Below are positions 30,818-40,254 of a stretch of 64,000 nucleotides of DNA, piece by piece. A program made the translations under genes and the position numbers. This stretch comes from Opitutaceae bacterium (GTDB taxonomy: Bacteria > Verrucomicrobiota > Verrucomicrobiia > Opitutales > Opitutaceae): positions 1 through 64,000 of the forward strand of contig PLXS01000007.1 in assembly GCA_003151515.1 (NCBI GenBank). The letters run 5' to 3'. The notes below the pieces were generated by a model that was not told where the DNA came from, did not search any database, and saw only the letters and a program-made list of their open reading frames with translations. Within the stretch, counting starts at the first letter, position 1; every line of letters starts with the position of its first letter.

Positions 30818-30822
30818 CCTCC
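30818..30822 (-). promoter_or_regulatory. Shine-Dalgarno GGAGG deciding the polymerase-like start
   Basis: GGAGG on the minus strand, 7 bases before ATG 30810. It favours that start over the TTG at 30930. Clear Shine-Dalgarno sites are rare in this window. Confidence 0.7.
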
Positions 30823-30895
30823 GGCTGAAAGAGGCGCGCCGCGAGCGCGGCCGGCCAGCCCCGTCTGGCCCAGCTGCAAGCTTTGTTTCGGCAAT

Positions 30896-31999
30896 TCATT
30901 GATTCGGCTCGGCGTTTGAGCTTCGCTCAAACCTCGAAAGCAAGATGCCTAGGCGCTCGAGGAGATGTTGATAGGAGAACGCTGCAGCCTGGGCGAGCAG
31001 CGGTTCCATTTTCCATTCACGCCTGATAGCGTCCACGATGGCTGAGACGATGCCAGCAACGTCCCCGTATTCCACTAGGACACCGGTCTCGCCGGTTATG
31101 ACTTCCGGAACCCCTCCCGCGCGGGCGCCTAGGCACGGGCGGCCGTGGGCCATGGCCTCCAGGTAGACAAGTCCGAAGCCCTCCCTTTGGCTTGGCAATG
31201 CGAACAGGCTGCAGCGCCGAAACTCGGTCTCCAGCTCGGCGTCGCTCAAGAAGCCCGCGAACTCTACCGCATCGCCCACGCCCAGGCGCGTCGCAAGAGC
31301 CTGGAGACCCCCTAGCGCATCGCCCCTTCCGACTATTCGAAGTCGGACGCCGGGGATGACGGAGCGCAGGGCGGGCATCGCCTCGACGAGATGGTCAATT
31401 CCCTTGTAGCTGTCGGACCTCGACAGGCGGGAGATAGATAGAACCACCGGCGGCCCGCTGCCCCGGGCGCCCACCGAGCCCGGAATCATGAACGGGTCGA
31501 GGGCATTCGGGAGAACGGCGACCCGGTCCTCAGCCAGCGGGCACCGCTCCCTTAGCAGGCGCCTCGTGTAATCACTGACGCAGAATACCCCGGTTGCCCC
31601 CTGAATTGCTGCCATCTCGAGCCTTGAGAACGGCCGCCAGACCTCGATTCCGTGAGCCACAAGGTAATATGAAACGCCGTGGTACAGCCGCGATAAGGCC
31701 CATGCGACGGGAAGCTGGCCGATATGCCCGCAAATGACCCTCCGCGAGCGGCGCCCCATCAGAAGCGACGCGCCGATGAACCTGAGTTTCCCCCTCCTGC
31801 ATGCCTTCCACCGACCCAGGTGATCATTCGTGTATCGTCGCAGGCTCGATGGGTCGATGAGGCCGTCGTTCAACGAGACAAAACCGACCCGCTCACCATC
31901 AACCGCAAGCTCGCATGCGGCTTTCAGGTACAGCCTAAGCATGCGCATGACCCCGCCCTCGCTGCCGAAAAGCTCTGGTGCCAGCAGAAGGGTGTTCAT
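30896..31999 (-). CDS. Glycosyltransferase family 4
   Basis: 367 residues. N-terminal MNTLLLAPELFGSEGGVMRM is the GT4 acceptor loop; VVLSISRLSRSDSYKGIDHL begins the donor domain; the EX7E motif is in QREGFGLVYLEAMAHGRPCL. ATG at 31999 overlaps the asparagine synthase-family stop (ATGA), so the two are translationally coupled. Confidence 0.88.
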   Translation of the reverse strand: MNTLLLAPELFGSEGGVMRMLRLYLKAACELAVDGERVGFVSLNDGLIDPSSLRRYTNDHLGRWKACRRGKLRFIGASLLMGRRSRRVICGHIGQLPVAWALSRLYHGVSYYLVAHGIEVWRPFSRLEMAAIQGATGVFCVSDYTRRLLRERCPLAEDRVAVLPNALDPFMIPGSVGARGSGPPVVLSISRLSRSDSYKGIDHLVEAMPALRSVIPGVRLRIVGRGDALGGLQALATRLGVGDAVEFAGFLSDAELETEFRRCSLFALPSQREGFGLVYLEAMAHGRPCLGARAGGVPEVITGETGVLVEYGDVAGIVSAIVDAIRREWKMEPLLAQAAAFSYQHLLERLGILLSRFERSSNAEPNQ

Positions 32000-33921
32000 G
32001 CCCGGCGAGCCTGAATCGCAGCGGGGGGCCTAAAAGCCCCGCGCCCACGGTTGATGAAATCGATGAGCACGGCCAGGCTCCAGATGCGGGACCAGTCCGC
32101 GTCGTTACGACCAGAGGTGAATGCGCGCCATAGGGAGTTGATCGGCCCTGCCGAGAAGTAGCCGCTCTTTGCAATGCTGGCCGGCGACAGCGTGTCCTCG
32201 AGGAAAGGCCGCAGATCAGAGCGCATCCAGATTGGGAATGGAAACGTGAATCCCCGTTTTCTCCTTTTCAGGAGCCCAGAGGGCAGGATGTCGGCCGCCG
32301 CCTCCCTCAGCGCGGACTTGGGAGAACGCCGGTCGTCCTTCAGGGATGCGGGCTGGCGCCAGAGCCATTCCACGAGCGGCCTGTCCAAATACGGCACGCG
32401 CAGCTCGATGGAATGGCGCATACTCATCACATCACTGTCGCGCAAAAGGACATCCGCCATGTAAGTGCGCATCTCCCAAGCGCTTGTCACCGCATACAGC
32501 TCGTCCAAATCAACGTCTGCGCGGATTGCTGACAGCCTCGGGTGAAAGGCTTCGAAGGCCCTCGCGCGTGCGACAAGGTCCGGCGACAGGATCGAAAGCC
32601 GGCTGGAATCTGAGAACACGCGCCGCTGCAGGGCGCCGACCTCGTGGGCATCCCTTGCGTGCGAGAGGTAATCCGCAAGCTTTCGCGCGCGGGTGCCTCC
32701 AGCCGCAAGCATACGAACGACGAGCGCCCGCATGGGGCCGGGAAGCCGCCGCCATGAGCGCAGGCGCCGCGCCAGCATCGGGAGGGTGTCAAACGACGGA
32801 TATCCCCCGAATAGCTCGTCGCCGCCAAGCCCCGAAAGCGCTACCTTTACCCCGCCATCCTGGGCTGTCTGGCTGACATAGTAGGTATTGATCCCGTCCC
32901 CAGTGGGCTGGTCGCATGCCGAGAGGAACTTCTCGAGGTCGCGCGCCACCTCGCGTCCGGAGAGAACACGAGTATGATGGATCGTTCCAAAATGCTTCGC
33001 CGTCTCCTCCGCCTCGTCGGCCTCGGTGAATCCGCTCTCCTCAAAGCCGATCGTGAAAGTCTTCAGGGGATCCGAGGAAGCGCGCGACATCAGACCGACC
33101 ACAACTGCGGAGTCGAGGCCCCCGGAGAGGAATGCGCCGACAGGCACATCGGCTAGCATGTGCGCCCGGATAGCGTCATCGAGCTGCATGCGCAGGGTCT
33201 CGACGAATTCGGCGCGCGTCGAGCTCGGTTTGATGTCGTGAGGAATCGATCTGAATGACCACGCGAAGCCCGCGCTCAACCTCCCGCGGCAAAAGCGGAT
33301 AAATTCACCGGGTTGGAGGCTCGATACTCCTTCATAGATCGTTGCGGGCGCCGGCACCGCAAGCCAAGCGAGGTATTCGATTACGGAGTCCGGGTCGATC
33401 GAGCCGCCACTCGCGCCGGAGGCAAGAAGGGCGGAGACTTCCGATGCGAACACAAGGCGGTCCGCCTGGTGCATGAAGTATAGCGGCTTGATGCCGAATG
33501 GATCGCGCGCGAGCAGCAGCGATTCCTCCTTCGAGTCCCACAGCGCAAAGGCAAACATTCCCCGAAGGCGCGCCAAGGCGCCCTCGCCCCAATGGGCGAG
33601 GGCAGCCAATAGCACCTCAGTGTCGCACCGCGTGCGGAAGCTCCATCCCGCGGACTCGAGTTCGGGCTGGAGGTTTCTGAAGTTGTAGATGGCCCCGTTG
33701 AACACGAGCGTGTACCGCCGGTCGGGAGTGGTCATGGGCTGGTGGCCGTTGCTCGGATCGAATATCGCGAGGCGGCGCATGCCAATCGTCGCAGGCCCAA
33801 CCGAGGCCATTCCCGAATCGTCAGGTCCCCTGTGCTCCATCGCCTGACACATGCGAAGGACGGCCTGTTCTCTGGCCTCGACGGTCGCCGCAGGGTCAAG
33901 AAAGCCGGCTATTCCGCACAT
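31996..33921 (-). CDS. asnB: Asparagine synthase (glutamine-hydrolysing) family protein
   Basis: 641 residues. The N-terminal Ntn glutaminase domain starts MCGIAGFLD with the nucleophile Cys2, and HRGPDDSG follows; the synthetase domain has the ATP loop FLSGGLDSAVVVGL. In glycan clusters such proteins often amidate uronic acids or other acidic residues; with ugd in this genome an amidated uronate is plausible, but plain asparagine synthesis fits equally well. The start at 33921 is fixed by the need for Cys2. Confidence 0.88.
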   Translation of the reverse strand: MCGIAGFLDPAATVEAREQAVLRMCQAMEHRGPDDSGMASVGPATIGMRRLAIFDPSNGHQPMTTPDRRYTLVFNGAIYNFRNLQPELESAGWSFRTRCDTEVLLAALAHWGEGALARLRGMFAFALWDSKEESLLLARDPFGIKPLYFMHQADRLVFASEVSALLASGASGGSIDPDSVIEYLAWLAVPAPATIYEGVSSLQPGEFIRFCRGRLSAGFAWSFRSIPHDIKPSSTRAEFVETLRMQLDDAIRAHMLADVPVGAFLSGGLDSAVVVGLMSRASSDPLKTFTIGFEESGFTEADEAEETAKHFGTIHHTRVLSGREVARDLEKFLSACDQPTGDGINTYYVSQTAQDGGVKVALSGLGGDELFGGYPSFDTLPMLARRLRSWRRLPGPMRALVVRMLAAGGTRARKLADYLSHARDAHEVGALQRRVFSDSSRLSILSPDLVARARAFEAFHPRLSAIRADVDLDELYAVTSAWEMRTYMADVLLRDSDVMSMRHSIELRVPYLDRPLVEWLWRQPASLKDDRRSPKSALREAAADILPSGLLKRRKRGFTFPFPIWMRSDLRPFLEDTLSPASIAKSGYFSAGPINSLWRAFTSGRNDADWSRIWSLAVLIDFINRGRGAFRPPAAIQARRA

Positions 33922-34241
33922 GGCAATTGGGAAAGCTTCGCCCAGTCGCTTCCGAAGCCAGCAACAAAAAGGCACTCATTGAGTTTGAACATGGGCATTC
34001 GAAAGGGCATGGCCCGCCAAAGCTTGATGACAACTGCGCCTTTCCCCCCGCGCAACTCTTCGCAAAGGCGTATTTTCACCCAGAAATGGGCTCGTCGAGC
34101 AGGCGCCGGTGCCCGCGCGGTGTAGTGGCGGAGGCGCCTTCGCCCGCAGATCATAAGTTCGAGGGCTATGGAGCATTTGGCTGCATGGGATGTCGCTCTG
34201 GGTGGGTGCCGCCGGTGACCCAACCTTGCCTACAGGGCAGG
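33922..34241. other. 320-base gap with no gene seen
   Basis: Lies between the FkbM stop and the asnB start. No supported ORF or RNA gene. It holds an 18-base imperfect inverted repeat at 34127-34144 (GGCG..GGCGCC..CGCC, one G-T pair) with no T tract. The asnB promoter is probably here, but I see no convincing -35/-10 pair on the minus strand. Confidence 0.5.
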
Positions 34242-34985
34242 CTACGGCGCCGGAGGCCTTTGCCAGGCCACGGTGTCCTGGGTGTCCGAACTGATCTCAT
34301 AGCCCAAACGAAGGAGCTCGCCGTAAAAAGCAAGCCGGTCGGCTTCGGTGGCGCACCCATGCTCAAAAAGGATCACGCGTGGCCGCCACCGATCCAGATT
34401 GGCGGCGCGCAGGAGGGTTATGTCGTATCCCTCCGCATCCACGACCAGCACATCGCACGGATGGTCTCCAAACGTGGTCCGTATTTCGTCCCAGGTCACC
34501 GCTTGAACCTCCTCGGATACGATGTCCTGGTCGCTCAGCCCGAGCGCACGGGCGACCGTCTGTAGGCGCGGGAGGTCGAAGGTCGGCAGCCCGTGGGCCC
34601 AATCGGGAACGTCTAGGTTCGGGCGCAACTGGAAAATCCGTCGGGTGCCGGGTTCCAAATCGACCGCGGCATTCACAAACTGAAGGCCATGCAGGCCTGC
34701 ATAGTTCCTGCGCAGCTGTTCAAAGTAGATGGGCAACGGTTCTACAAACACGCCTCTCCACCGGTGCAGCCGAACCTTCTGGTAAATCGGATCAGCGCGG
34801 ACGCCGTCGTTGGCCCCAACTTGGATGAAGCGCAGGCCGTCCAAATTCTCGAAGACGCTCAGCAAGATCTGATTGAAGGCTCCGCTGGGAGGATTGTCCA
34901 GGTATCGGACTCCGGTGTGGCCGGTGCGCACGACCACGAAACCCATTCGCCTGAGGAGTCCCTTTACAAGTGATGAAAGTGGCAT
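34242..34985 (-). CDS. FkbM family methyltransferase
   Basis: 247 residues, SAM-dependent. SAM motif I is FIQVGANDGVRADPI, the acidic residue after strand 2 is in GVFVEPLP, and the later catalytic-region motif is DVLVVDAEGYDITLL. In glycan loci the family methylates sugar hydroxyls. ATG start at 34985, 21 bases after a GT4 stop. Confidence 0.85.
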   Translation of the reverse strand: MPLSSLVKGLLRRMGFVVVRTGHTGVRYLDNPPSGAFNQILLSVFENLDGLRFIQVGANDGVRADPIYQKVRLHRWRGVFVEPLPIYFEQLRRNYAGLHGLQFVNAAVDLEPGTRRIFQLRPNLDVPDWAHGLPTFDLPRLQTVARALGLSDQDIVSEEVQAVTWDEIRTTFGDHPCDVLVVDAEGYDITLLRAANLDRWRPRVILFEHGCATEADRLAFYGELLRLGYEISSDTQDTVAWQRPPAP

Positions 34986-35006
34986 TGGAGATCGGGCTCC
35001 TGTTGG

Positions 35007-36134
35007 TTACGACAGGATGCGCTGGAAATCGTTCGGGCGGTAGAGCGCGTTCGTTCGGACGGCGGCGGCTTCGCCCATGTCGCGCCAGCGCCCCCGCTGC
35101 TCCCAAGCTTCCCTGAGAGATTCGGTCAAGAGCTCCAATGTCGGGGCCGCGCAGATGAATCCCGTGCGGCCATGCTCAATCCACTCGTCCGCGCCGCCGA
35201 CATGGGTGGCGAGAACGCATCGGCGACGCAACATGGCTTCCGGTATCGTCATCGGGACCCCTTCATCGAGCGACGACGACACCAGCATGTGATTGCATCT
35301 ATAGATCTCATCCAAGTCGGAGACGAATCCGGGGAAATGCACCCTTTCGCCTATGCCACAGACCCGCGCGCACTCGCCCAAGTAGCCAAGCTGGGGCCCA
35401 CCGCCGTAGACATTGAGCCGCCACCCAGAGGAATCTCGCAGCGCCGCTCCCAGGGAATGAATCAGCAGATCCATCCCCTTGATCGGCTCGAGACGAGCCA
35501 CGCTTGCGAGGCTCCAAGGCTCCGTCACGGGCCAGTCGATTTCCGATGCGGGGTAAAGCGAATTGTGCACCCGGCATCCGTGGATGCAGACCGCGTTTGG
35601 CAATGGATCCAAGAGATGCCTCCTCGTGATCTCGAGGTTTCGGGGCGAGACAAAGAATATACGGTCGGCTGCGGCCAGGAAGTCACGGGCACGCTGGCGG
35701 TCCGCCTCCGACAGCGAAGGGTGCTCATATTGCAGATTGGCGATGATCCTGTAGGGCGTATGCGACACCCGAAGGGCGCCAATCAGGGATTCTTCAAGTA
35801 TCGTATCATAGGTGCCGCCGCAGCTGATGACCACGAGATCCGGCGCAAATGCCCTAAGGGAGGATGGCAGCCGGTCGGACTGCATCATCGTCGAGCGAAG
35901 CCTTCTTAATGCGCGCCTCCAGAATGGGGTTGGGCCGCCTGGACCGGATCGGATGAACAACTCGGCTTTTCGTCTGACGAGCGCGGACACCCTCGCGCCG
36001 CCTGCGGTAAGCTCGGAGACCGCCAGCAGCACGCGATCGCCACGGTCGATTGCCTGCTCCGCCGCGGATGTCCACAAGGCGTCGGCTCCGCCCCAAGGGT
36101 AGGAGAGGATCGTGGAAACAAACGCAATTTTCAT
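35007..36134 (-). CDS. Glycosyltransferase family 4
   Basis: 375 residues from ATG 36134, which shares its A with the upstream stop (TGATG). Starts KIAFVSTILSYPWGGADALW, then LASVARLEPIKGMDLLIHSL; the EX7E motif is in DEGVPMTIPEAMLRRRCVL. Part of the Wzm/Wzt-led operon. Donor and acceptor unknown. Confidence 0.88.
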   Translation of the reverse strand: MKIAFVSTILSYPWGGADALWTSAAEQAIDRGDRVLLAVSELTAGGARVSALVRRKAELFIRSGPGGPTPFWRRALRRLRSTMMQSDRLPSSLRAFAPDLVVISCGGTYDTILEESLIGALRVSHTPYRIIANLQYEHPSLSEADRQRARDFLAAADRIFFVSPRNLEITRRHLLDPLPNAVCIHGCRVHNSLYPASEIDWPVTEPWSLASVARLEPIKGMDLLIHSLGAALRDSSGWRLNVYGGGPQLGYLGECARVCGIGERVHFPGFVSDLDEIYRCNHMLVSSSLDEGVPMTIPEAMLRRRCVLATHVGGADEWIEHGRTGFICAAPTLELLTESLREAWEQRGRWRDMGEAAAVRTNALYRPNDFQRILS

Positions 36135-37057
36135 CAGGCCGCCGGAATCCGCGTCCAACCCGCGGGGACGAGGTCTCGGTCGTCATGGATCTTGCCGGCG
36201 AACCAGGGATCTGGGGCGATGACTGTCTTTTGAGGGTCGGGATTCAGCCAGGCGCCCCACCATGCAAACGTGCTATTTGAGATTATCGCATGATTGCATG
36301 CGCTCATGAGCCTTATCTTGTCATAGGAATGCCACGGCTTCACCGCGCGAACAAATACGCAGGGCGCGGTGGTCCGAAGGTCGCGCTCGATCGCATCTAT
36401 GTCGTCGGAGAACAGATAGAAGGTGATGCCCGGATGTTTTTGCCTTAGCAACTCCATCGCCCGACTGTAGTAATCGAAGCCGATAACGCCAATCGTGCTA
36501 TTGAAACTGGCGTTTCGGACATAGTCGCCCCGGCGAAAGTCGACGGCGGCTGACGGGCCGCTGTTGCGAATCCGGGCCATCATATCCACGACTGCGGGCA
36601 GCATGGGATAGCGAAAACTGAAGTGCATCCGAAGCAGGTCAGCCACCGGAGCGAAGAATCGCTCCGACTGCCACATCCCGTGCAGGTATGTGTTGTCTGG
36701 CTGATCGAAAAACCCGGGATAGAATTCGAACGATTCCGACCGATGCAGGTTGGCCTTGGCGCGATAGCGATCCGAGTACTGGTAGAGGCGCAGCACGCGC
36801 GCCAAGCCGGCGGCCCATCGTTCCGAATGAGTGAGGGTCACGCCCCGCACACGATCAATCTCTTCGCGGGCCGCGAACTGCTCCGTGATGTTAAAACAGC
36901 TGAGGCCATAGCGGTTGTGGTCCTCATACTCGGAGTTCTCGCGAAACCAATCTACATCCAGCTTCAGCACCGTACGGCGATGCTCGGCCAGCGCCAAGCC
37001 AGCCGCATATTGGAACATCTGGTTGCCCCGTCCGCCCGTGAGCCAAGTAATTATCAT
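36134..37057 (-). CDS. Glycosyltransferase family 11 (alpha-1,2-fucosyltransferase-like)
   Basis: 307 residues from ATG 37057 (ATGA overlap). The GT11 N-terminal motif GGRGNQMFQYAAGLALA and the donor-binding motif VDFRRGDY are both present; ISNSTFAWWGAWLN near the C-terminus is the third family motif. It would transfer fucose, or another deoxyhexose, from a GDP donor. No GDP-fucose synthesis genes are in the window. Confidence 0.9.
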   Translation of the reverse strand: MIITWLTGGRGNQMFQYAAGLALAEHRRTVLKLDVDWFRENSEYEDHNRYGLSCFNITEQFAAREEIDRVRGVTLTHSERWAAGLARVLRLYQYSDRYRAKANLHRSESFEFYPGFFDQPDNTYLHGMWQSERFFAPVADLLRMHFSFRYPMLPAVVDMMARIRNSGPSAAVDFRRGDYVRNASFNSTIGVIGFDYYSRAMELLRQKHPGITFYLFSDDIDAIERDLRTTAPCVFVRAVKPWHSYDKIRLMSACNHAIISNSTFAWWGAWLNPDPQKTVIAPDPWFAGKIHDDRDLVPAGWTRIPAA

Positions 37058-37752
37058 GCGTTGGGAGGTTTTCGCAATCCGACAGCGCGGATCAGAAACG
37101 AAGCAATCGATCTGGCCCGGCGAAGAATGAACCAAGCGCAGTTTCGCGGAAACCTGAGATTAATATACAGCTGGTCGCCTTCGACGCCCCGGGATTCCTC
37201 GTGGACCAGCTTGAAGCCGGCGCGTCGCAGCAAGTCCTCAATGTCGGCGCCTTGCACGTCCATGTGAACAAAATCCATGCTCCCGAGGCCGCGGACCTTA
37301 CAGAAAGCGTCGAGAGTCTCGCAGGTCACCGTGATGCGATCCGGAAAGCTGATCCACCCGAGCATCGGCTCGGCGGCGGGCGCCAGCAGGGAACTGGACT
37401 TATTGCCGTAATTCCAATTCTCCCCCGAGAAGAGGGCGGGAGGGGTTCCGCTGGAGACATGGAAGACGCCGGGGCCCGATTGATTGGACAGCGCAACTGG
37501 GACCAGTTCGGCCGTCACGCCGTACTTGGAGGAATTGGCGCGGATAATCTCCTGATTGGCCGGGAGAGGTTCGAATGCGAATATACGCGCCCGCGGGAAA
37601 AGGCGAAAGTAACGGATGGTGTCATCACCCTCACATGCGCCGACATCAAGGATGACGGGCGCGGGCCGCCGGCCGAGGAGTTGGGGTAGGAATCGCTCTG
37701 GCGGGTTCGGTCGAGCCAGGCACGACTCCAGGTCGACTGGGTGCAGGCTCAC
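37054..37752 (-). CDS. FkbM family methyltransferase
   Basis: 232 residues. SAM motif I is ILDVGACEGDDTIRY, the strand-2 acid is in FAFEPLPANQ, and VHMDVQGADIEDLLRRAG matches the family's later motif. GTG start at 37752 overlaps the Wzt stop by 4 bases, so it is made right after the exporter ATPase. A role in capping or decorating the exported glycan is inferred from that coupling. Confidence 0.85.
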   Translation of the reverse strand: MSLHPVDLESCLARPNPPERFLPQLLGRRPAPVILDVGACEGDDTIRYFRLFPRARIFAFEPLPANQEIIRANSSKYGVTAELVPVALSNQSGPGVFHVSSGTPPALFSGENWNYGNKSSSLLAPAAEPMLGWISFPDRITVTCETLDAFCKVRGLGSMDFVHMDVQGADIEDLLRRAGFKLVHEESRGVEGDQLYINLRFPRNCAWFILRRARSIASFLIRAVGLRKPPNA

Positions 37753-38993
37753 GTGCGCTTCAGTGTTACCCGCATTGAGTTTAGCACTATGCCAGCGCCG
37801 CTTGTCATGGGGAAGTAGCCGTGGGGATTGTCGCCAGATATATCCATTCTGGACGCTTCGATCTGCTGAAGGCTAAGGTCCGAATCGCTTAGCCCCACGA
37901 TCAGACTGTAAGTCCCTGCCTGAAGGGAGGTCAACTGCTCAAAGGTCACCTCGTGCTCGCCGGGTTCAAGTCCTGCCGGTTCGCTCCATGCGGTTTGCGC
38001 GCTGATGCCGTCGGCCGACATCAGGCCCAGACCCACCACGAACCGAGCGTACGGACGGCAAACACGAAATCCGATTCGCACCCGCCAAGGCTCACCTACC
38101 GCGACGACAGAGCGCGGACGCCCGTCCAACGACTCCAGAACGACGCTTATTGTGTACGCCCGCTCCGCAAGCCGGGCATCCGGAACTGGCACCCGGGCCG
38201 GTTCCGAGGTCAGGCTCTGTTGAAGATATTGGTTGATTACGTGGGTCGCGCTGTCCATCGCGCAAACGCGCCCGCCCGCCAGCATTATGGCCGTGTGGCA
38301 CAAACGGCGCACGGCATCGATGTTGTGCGATACGAACAGGACCGTTCGGCCCTCCCCCGTGGAGACCGCCTGCATCTTCCCAAGGCATTTCTTCTGAAAT
38401 GCGATGTCACCCACGGCCAGGACTTCGTCGACGATTAGAACCTCGGGCTCAAGGTGCGCTGCGACCGCGAAGGCAAGGCGCACGTACATTCCGCTGGAGT
38501 AATGCTTGACCGGCGTGTCAAGGAACGGCCCGATTTCGGCAAACTCCACAATCTCGTCGAACTTGCGACGTATCTCGAGGCGCGGCATGCCCAGAATCGC
38601 GCCGTTGAGATAGATGTTCTCCCTGCCGGTGAGCTCGGGATGAAACCCGGTCCCGACCTCGAGCAGGCTCGCTACCCGCCCGCGAAGGCGGATACGTCCG
38701 CTTGTCGGGTCGGTGATGCGAGAGAGGATCTTGAGCAGGGTCGATTTCCCCGCCCCGTTGCGTCCAATTATGCCGACGACGTCCCCCTGCTTTATCTCAA
38801 ATGAAACATCCCGAAGCGCCCAGAATTCCACTTCTTTCGTTGATGCGTCGGCTCCGTGACGCCCCCCGAACAGTCGCCGCCACGAATTGCCGAGGCCGGC
38901 GCTGAGGCGGTCGCGCAAGGTGTCATACGGCCGAGCGGCGCCGACCATAAAACGCTTGGAGATGTTCTCGGCTATTATGATTGGCTGGGGCAT
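37749..38993 (-). CDS. wzt: Polysaccharide ABC exporter ATPase with C-terminal glycan-binding domain
   Basis: 414 residues. Walker A GRNGAGKST is at 77-85, the signature is YSSGMYVRLAFAVAA, and Walker B is VLIVDEVLAVGD. The last 150 or so residues form a beta-rich Wzt_C-type domain, which in E. coli O8/O9a reads the non-reducing end of the O-antigen before export. Pairs with the permease 28 bases upstream. Confidence 0.92.
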   Translation of the reverse strand: MPQPIIIAENISKRFMVGAARPYDTLRDRLSAGLGNSWRRLFGGRHGADASTKEVEFWALRDVSFEIKQGDVVGIIGRNGAGKSTLLKILSRITDPTSGRIRLRGRVASLLEVGTGFHPELTGRENIYLNGAILGMPRLEIRRKFDEIVEFAEIGPFLDTPVKHYSSGMYVRLAFAVAAHLEPEVLIVDEVLAVGDIAFQKKCLGKMQAVSTGEGRTVLFVSHNIDAVRRLCHTAIMLAGGRVCAMDSATHVINQYLQQSLTSEPARVPVPDARLAERAYTISVVLESLDGRPRSVVAVGEPWRVRIGFRVCRPYARFVVGLGLMSADGISAQTAWSEPAGLEPGEHEVTFEQLTSLQAGTYSLIVGLSDSDLSLQQIEASRMDISGDNPHGYFPMTSGAGIVLNSMRVTLKRT

Positions 38994-39021
38994 CGAGGAG
39001 TTTGGCCTTCGTAAGACGCCT

Positions 39022-39876
39022 TCAGATGATGTCGGCGACGATCTTCTCGGTCTTCCGGAAATACCAGATGCCTGTGACCAGCGTGATCGTGATGAGGGCG
39101 AGCGATATCGCCAACCCTGCCGGATCGATTGTGTAGTCGCCCCCCAGCAGGCACCAGCGGAAACCCTCGATCACCGCGGTCATGGGGTTCGCTGCCAGGA
39201 CAAAGCGCCAGTTCGGGGTAACGTCGGTGCGGAAGCCAATGGGGGTGGCGAAGACTCCGAACTGGAGCAGGAACGGGACAATGAAGCGAAAATCGCGGTA
39301 CTTCACGGTAAGGGAAGTCAGCCAAAGGCCGCCGCCCAGCGCTGCGGTGATTGCAACCAGCGTAAAGAACGGAAGAAGCACGATGCGCCAGGTCGGCCAA
39401 ACGCTGAACCAGCTGGCCATTACGAGGTAAAGGCCGAAGACGATTGCAAAATCAAGAAGGGCGACGCCCAGGGTCGCCAACGGCGGCACAAGGCGCGGGA
39501 AGTAGATCTTCGATATGAGATTTGCGTTTGCGCCAAGGCTCGTGCTGGAGGCGGAGAGTGCCGAAGAGAACAACTGCCAGGGAAGCAAACCCGACATGAC
39601 TAGCAGCGGATAGGGCACCCTGCCTGACGACATTCCAGCCAGGTGGTTGAAGACGAACGTAAACAGCGTCATCGTCACAATCGGCTGAACCAGGGCCCAC
39701 GCTGCGCCCATCGCGGCCTGCTTGTACCGCACCTTCACGTCGCGCCATGCGAGAAAGTACAGCAATTCGCGGTAGTGCCATAGATCACGCCAGTAACGGC
39801 TACTGCTCCTACCGGCCTCGATGACCAACTCATTTTCACTCAACGCGGCTGAAGGGGTTTGAATGGGATCGCTCAT
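39022..39876 (-). CDS. wzm: Polysaccharide ABC exporter permease
   Basis: 284 residues from ATG 39876, ABC-2 type with six membrane segments. The amphipathic entry LLYFLAWRDVKVRYKQAAMG and the segment WALVQPIVTMTLFTFVF are typical of Wzm/KpsM. Carries lipid-linked glycan across the inner membrane with Wzt. It heads the minus-strand cluster; the upstream gap probably holds its promoter. An upstream in-frame start at 39921 is possible. Confidence 0.92.
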   Translation of the reverse strand: MSDPIQTPSAALSENELVIEAGRSSSRYWRDLWHYRELLYFLAWRDVKVRYKQAAMGAAWALVQPIVTMTLFTFVFNHLAGMSSGRVPYPLLVMSGLLPWQLFSSALSASSTSLGANANLISKIYFPRLVPPLATLGVALLDFAIVFGLYLVMASWFSVWPTWRIVLLPFFTLVAITAALGGGLWLTSLTVKYRDFRFIVPFLLQFGVFATPIGFRTDVTPNWRFVLAANPMTAVIEGFRWCLLGGDYTIDPAGLAISLALITITLVTGIWYFRKTEKIVADII

Positions 39877-40254
39877 GGGAGGGGCGCAGGCGAGGGCACT
39901 CCTTGATGTTTGAATAGGCAAACCTCAAGGCTGGGTCGAGCATTGCCAAGCCAATCGTCGCTGTTGTTCGACCACGCGGGCCCACTGCAGGGGCGCCCAT
40001 TCTTAGCCTTGCATTGCCGCGGGCGATCGGATGCGGAGACATCCGTCGCCTGCATTGACGAGTGCCGGCGACACGAGTCAGTGCGGCTCCTGGCTGCAGA
40101 GTCCTCAAAGAGGCCTCCGTCCACCAAGAATTGGGTAATGTTCTGAATAAAAACGGCTAATGCAACAATTGGGCCGATTTGACCATTTCCCCTCCCGTCG
40201 GAATGGTAAGTTCTGCGTGCCTGCAGACGCGCATCCATCTGCGTGGGCGTGCCT
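39877..40254. other. 378-base gap with no gene seen
   Basis: Lies between the wzm start and the DJ-1-family stop. No supported ORF or RNA. On the minus strand it is relatively A/T-rich around 40130-40190, a likely place for the promoter of the export operon, but I cannot point to a -35/-10 pair with confidence. Confidence 0.45.

Noticed and set aside
34127-34144. Imperfect 18-base inverted repeat as a terminator
   Set aside because: No T tract; noted only as a feature of the gap.
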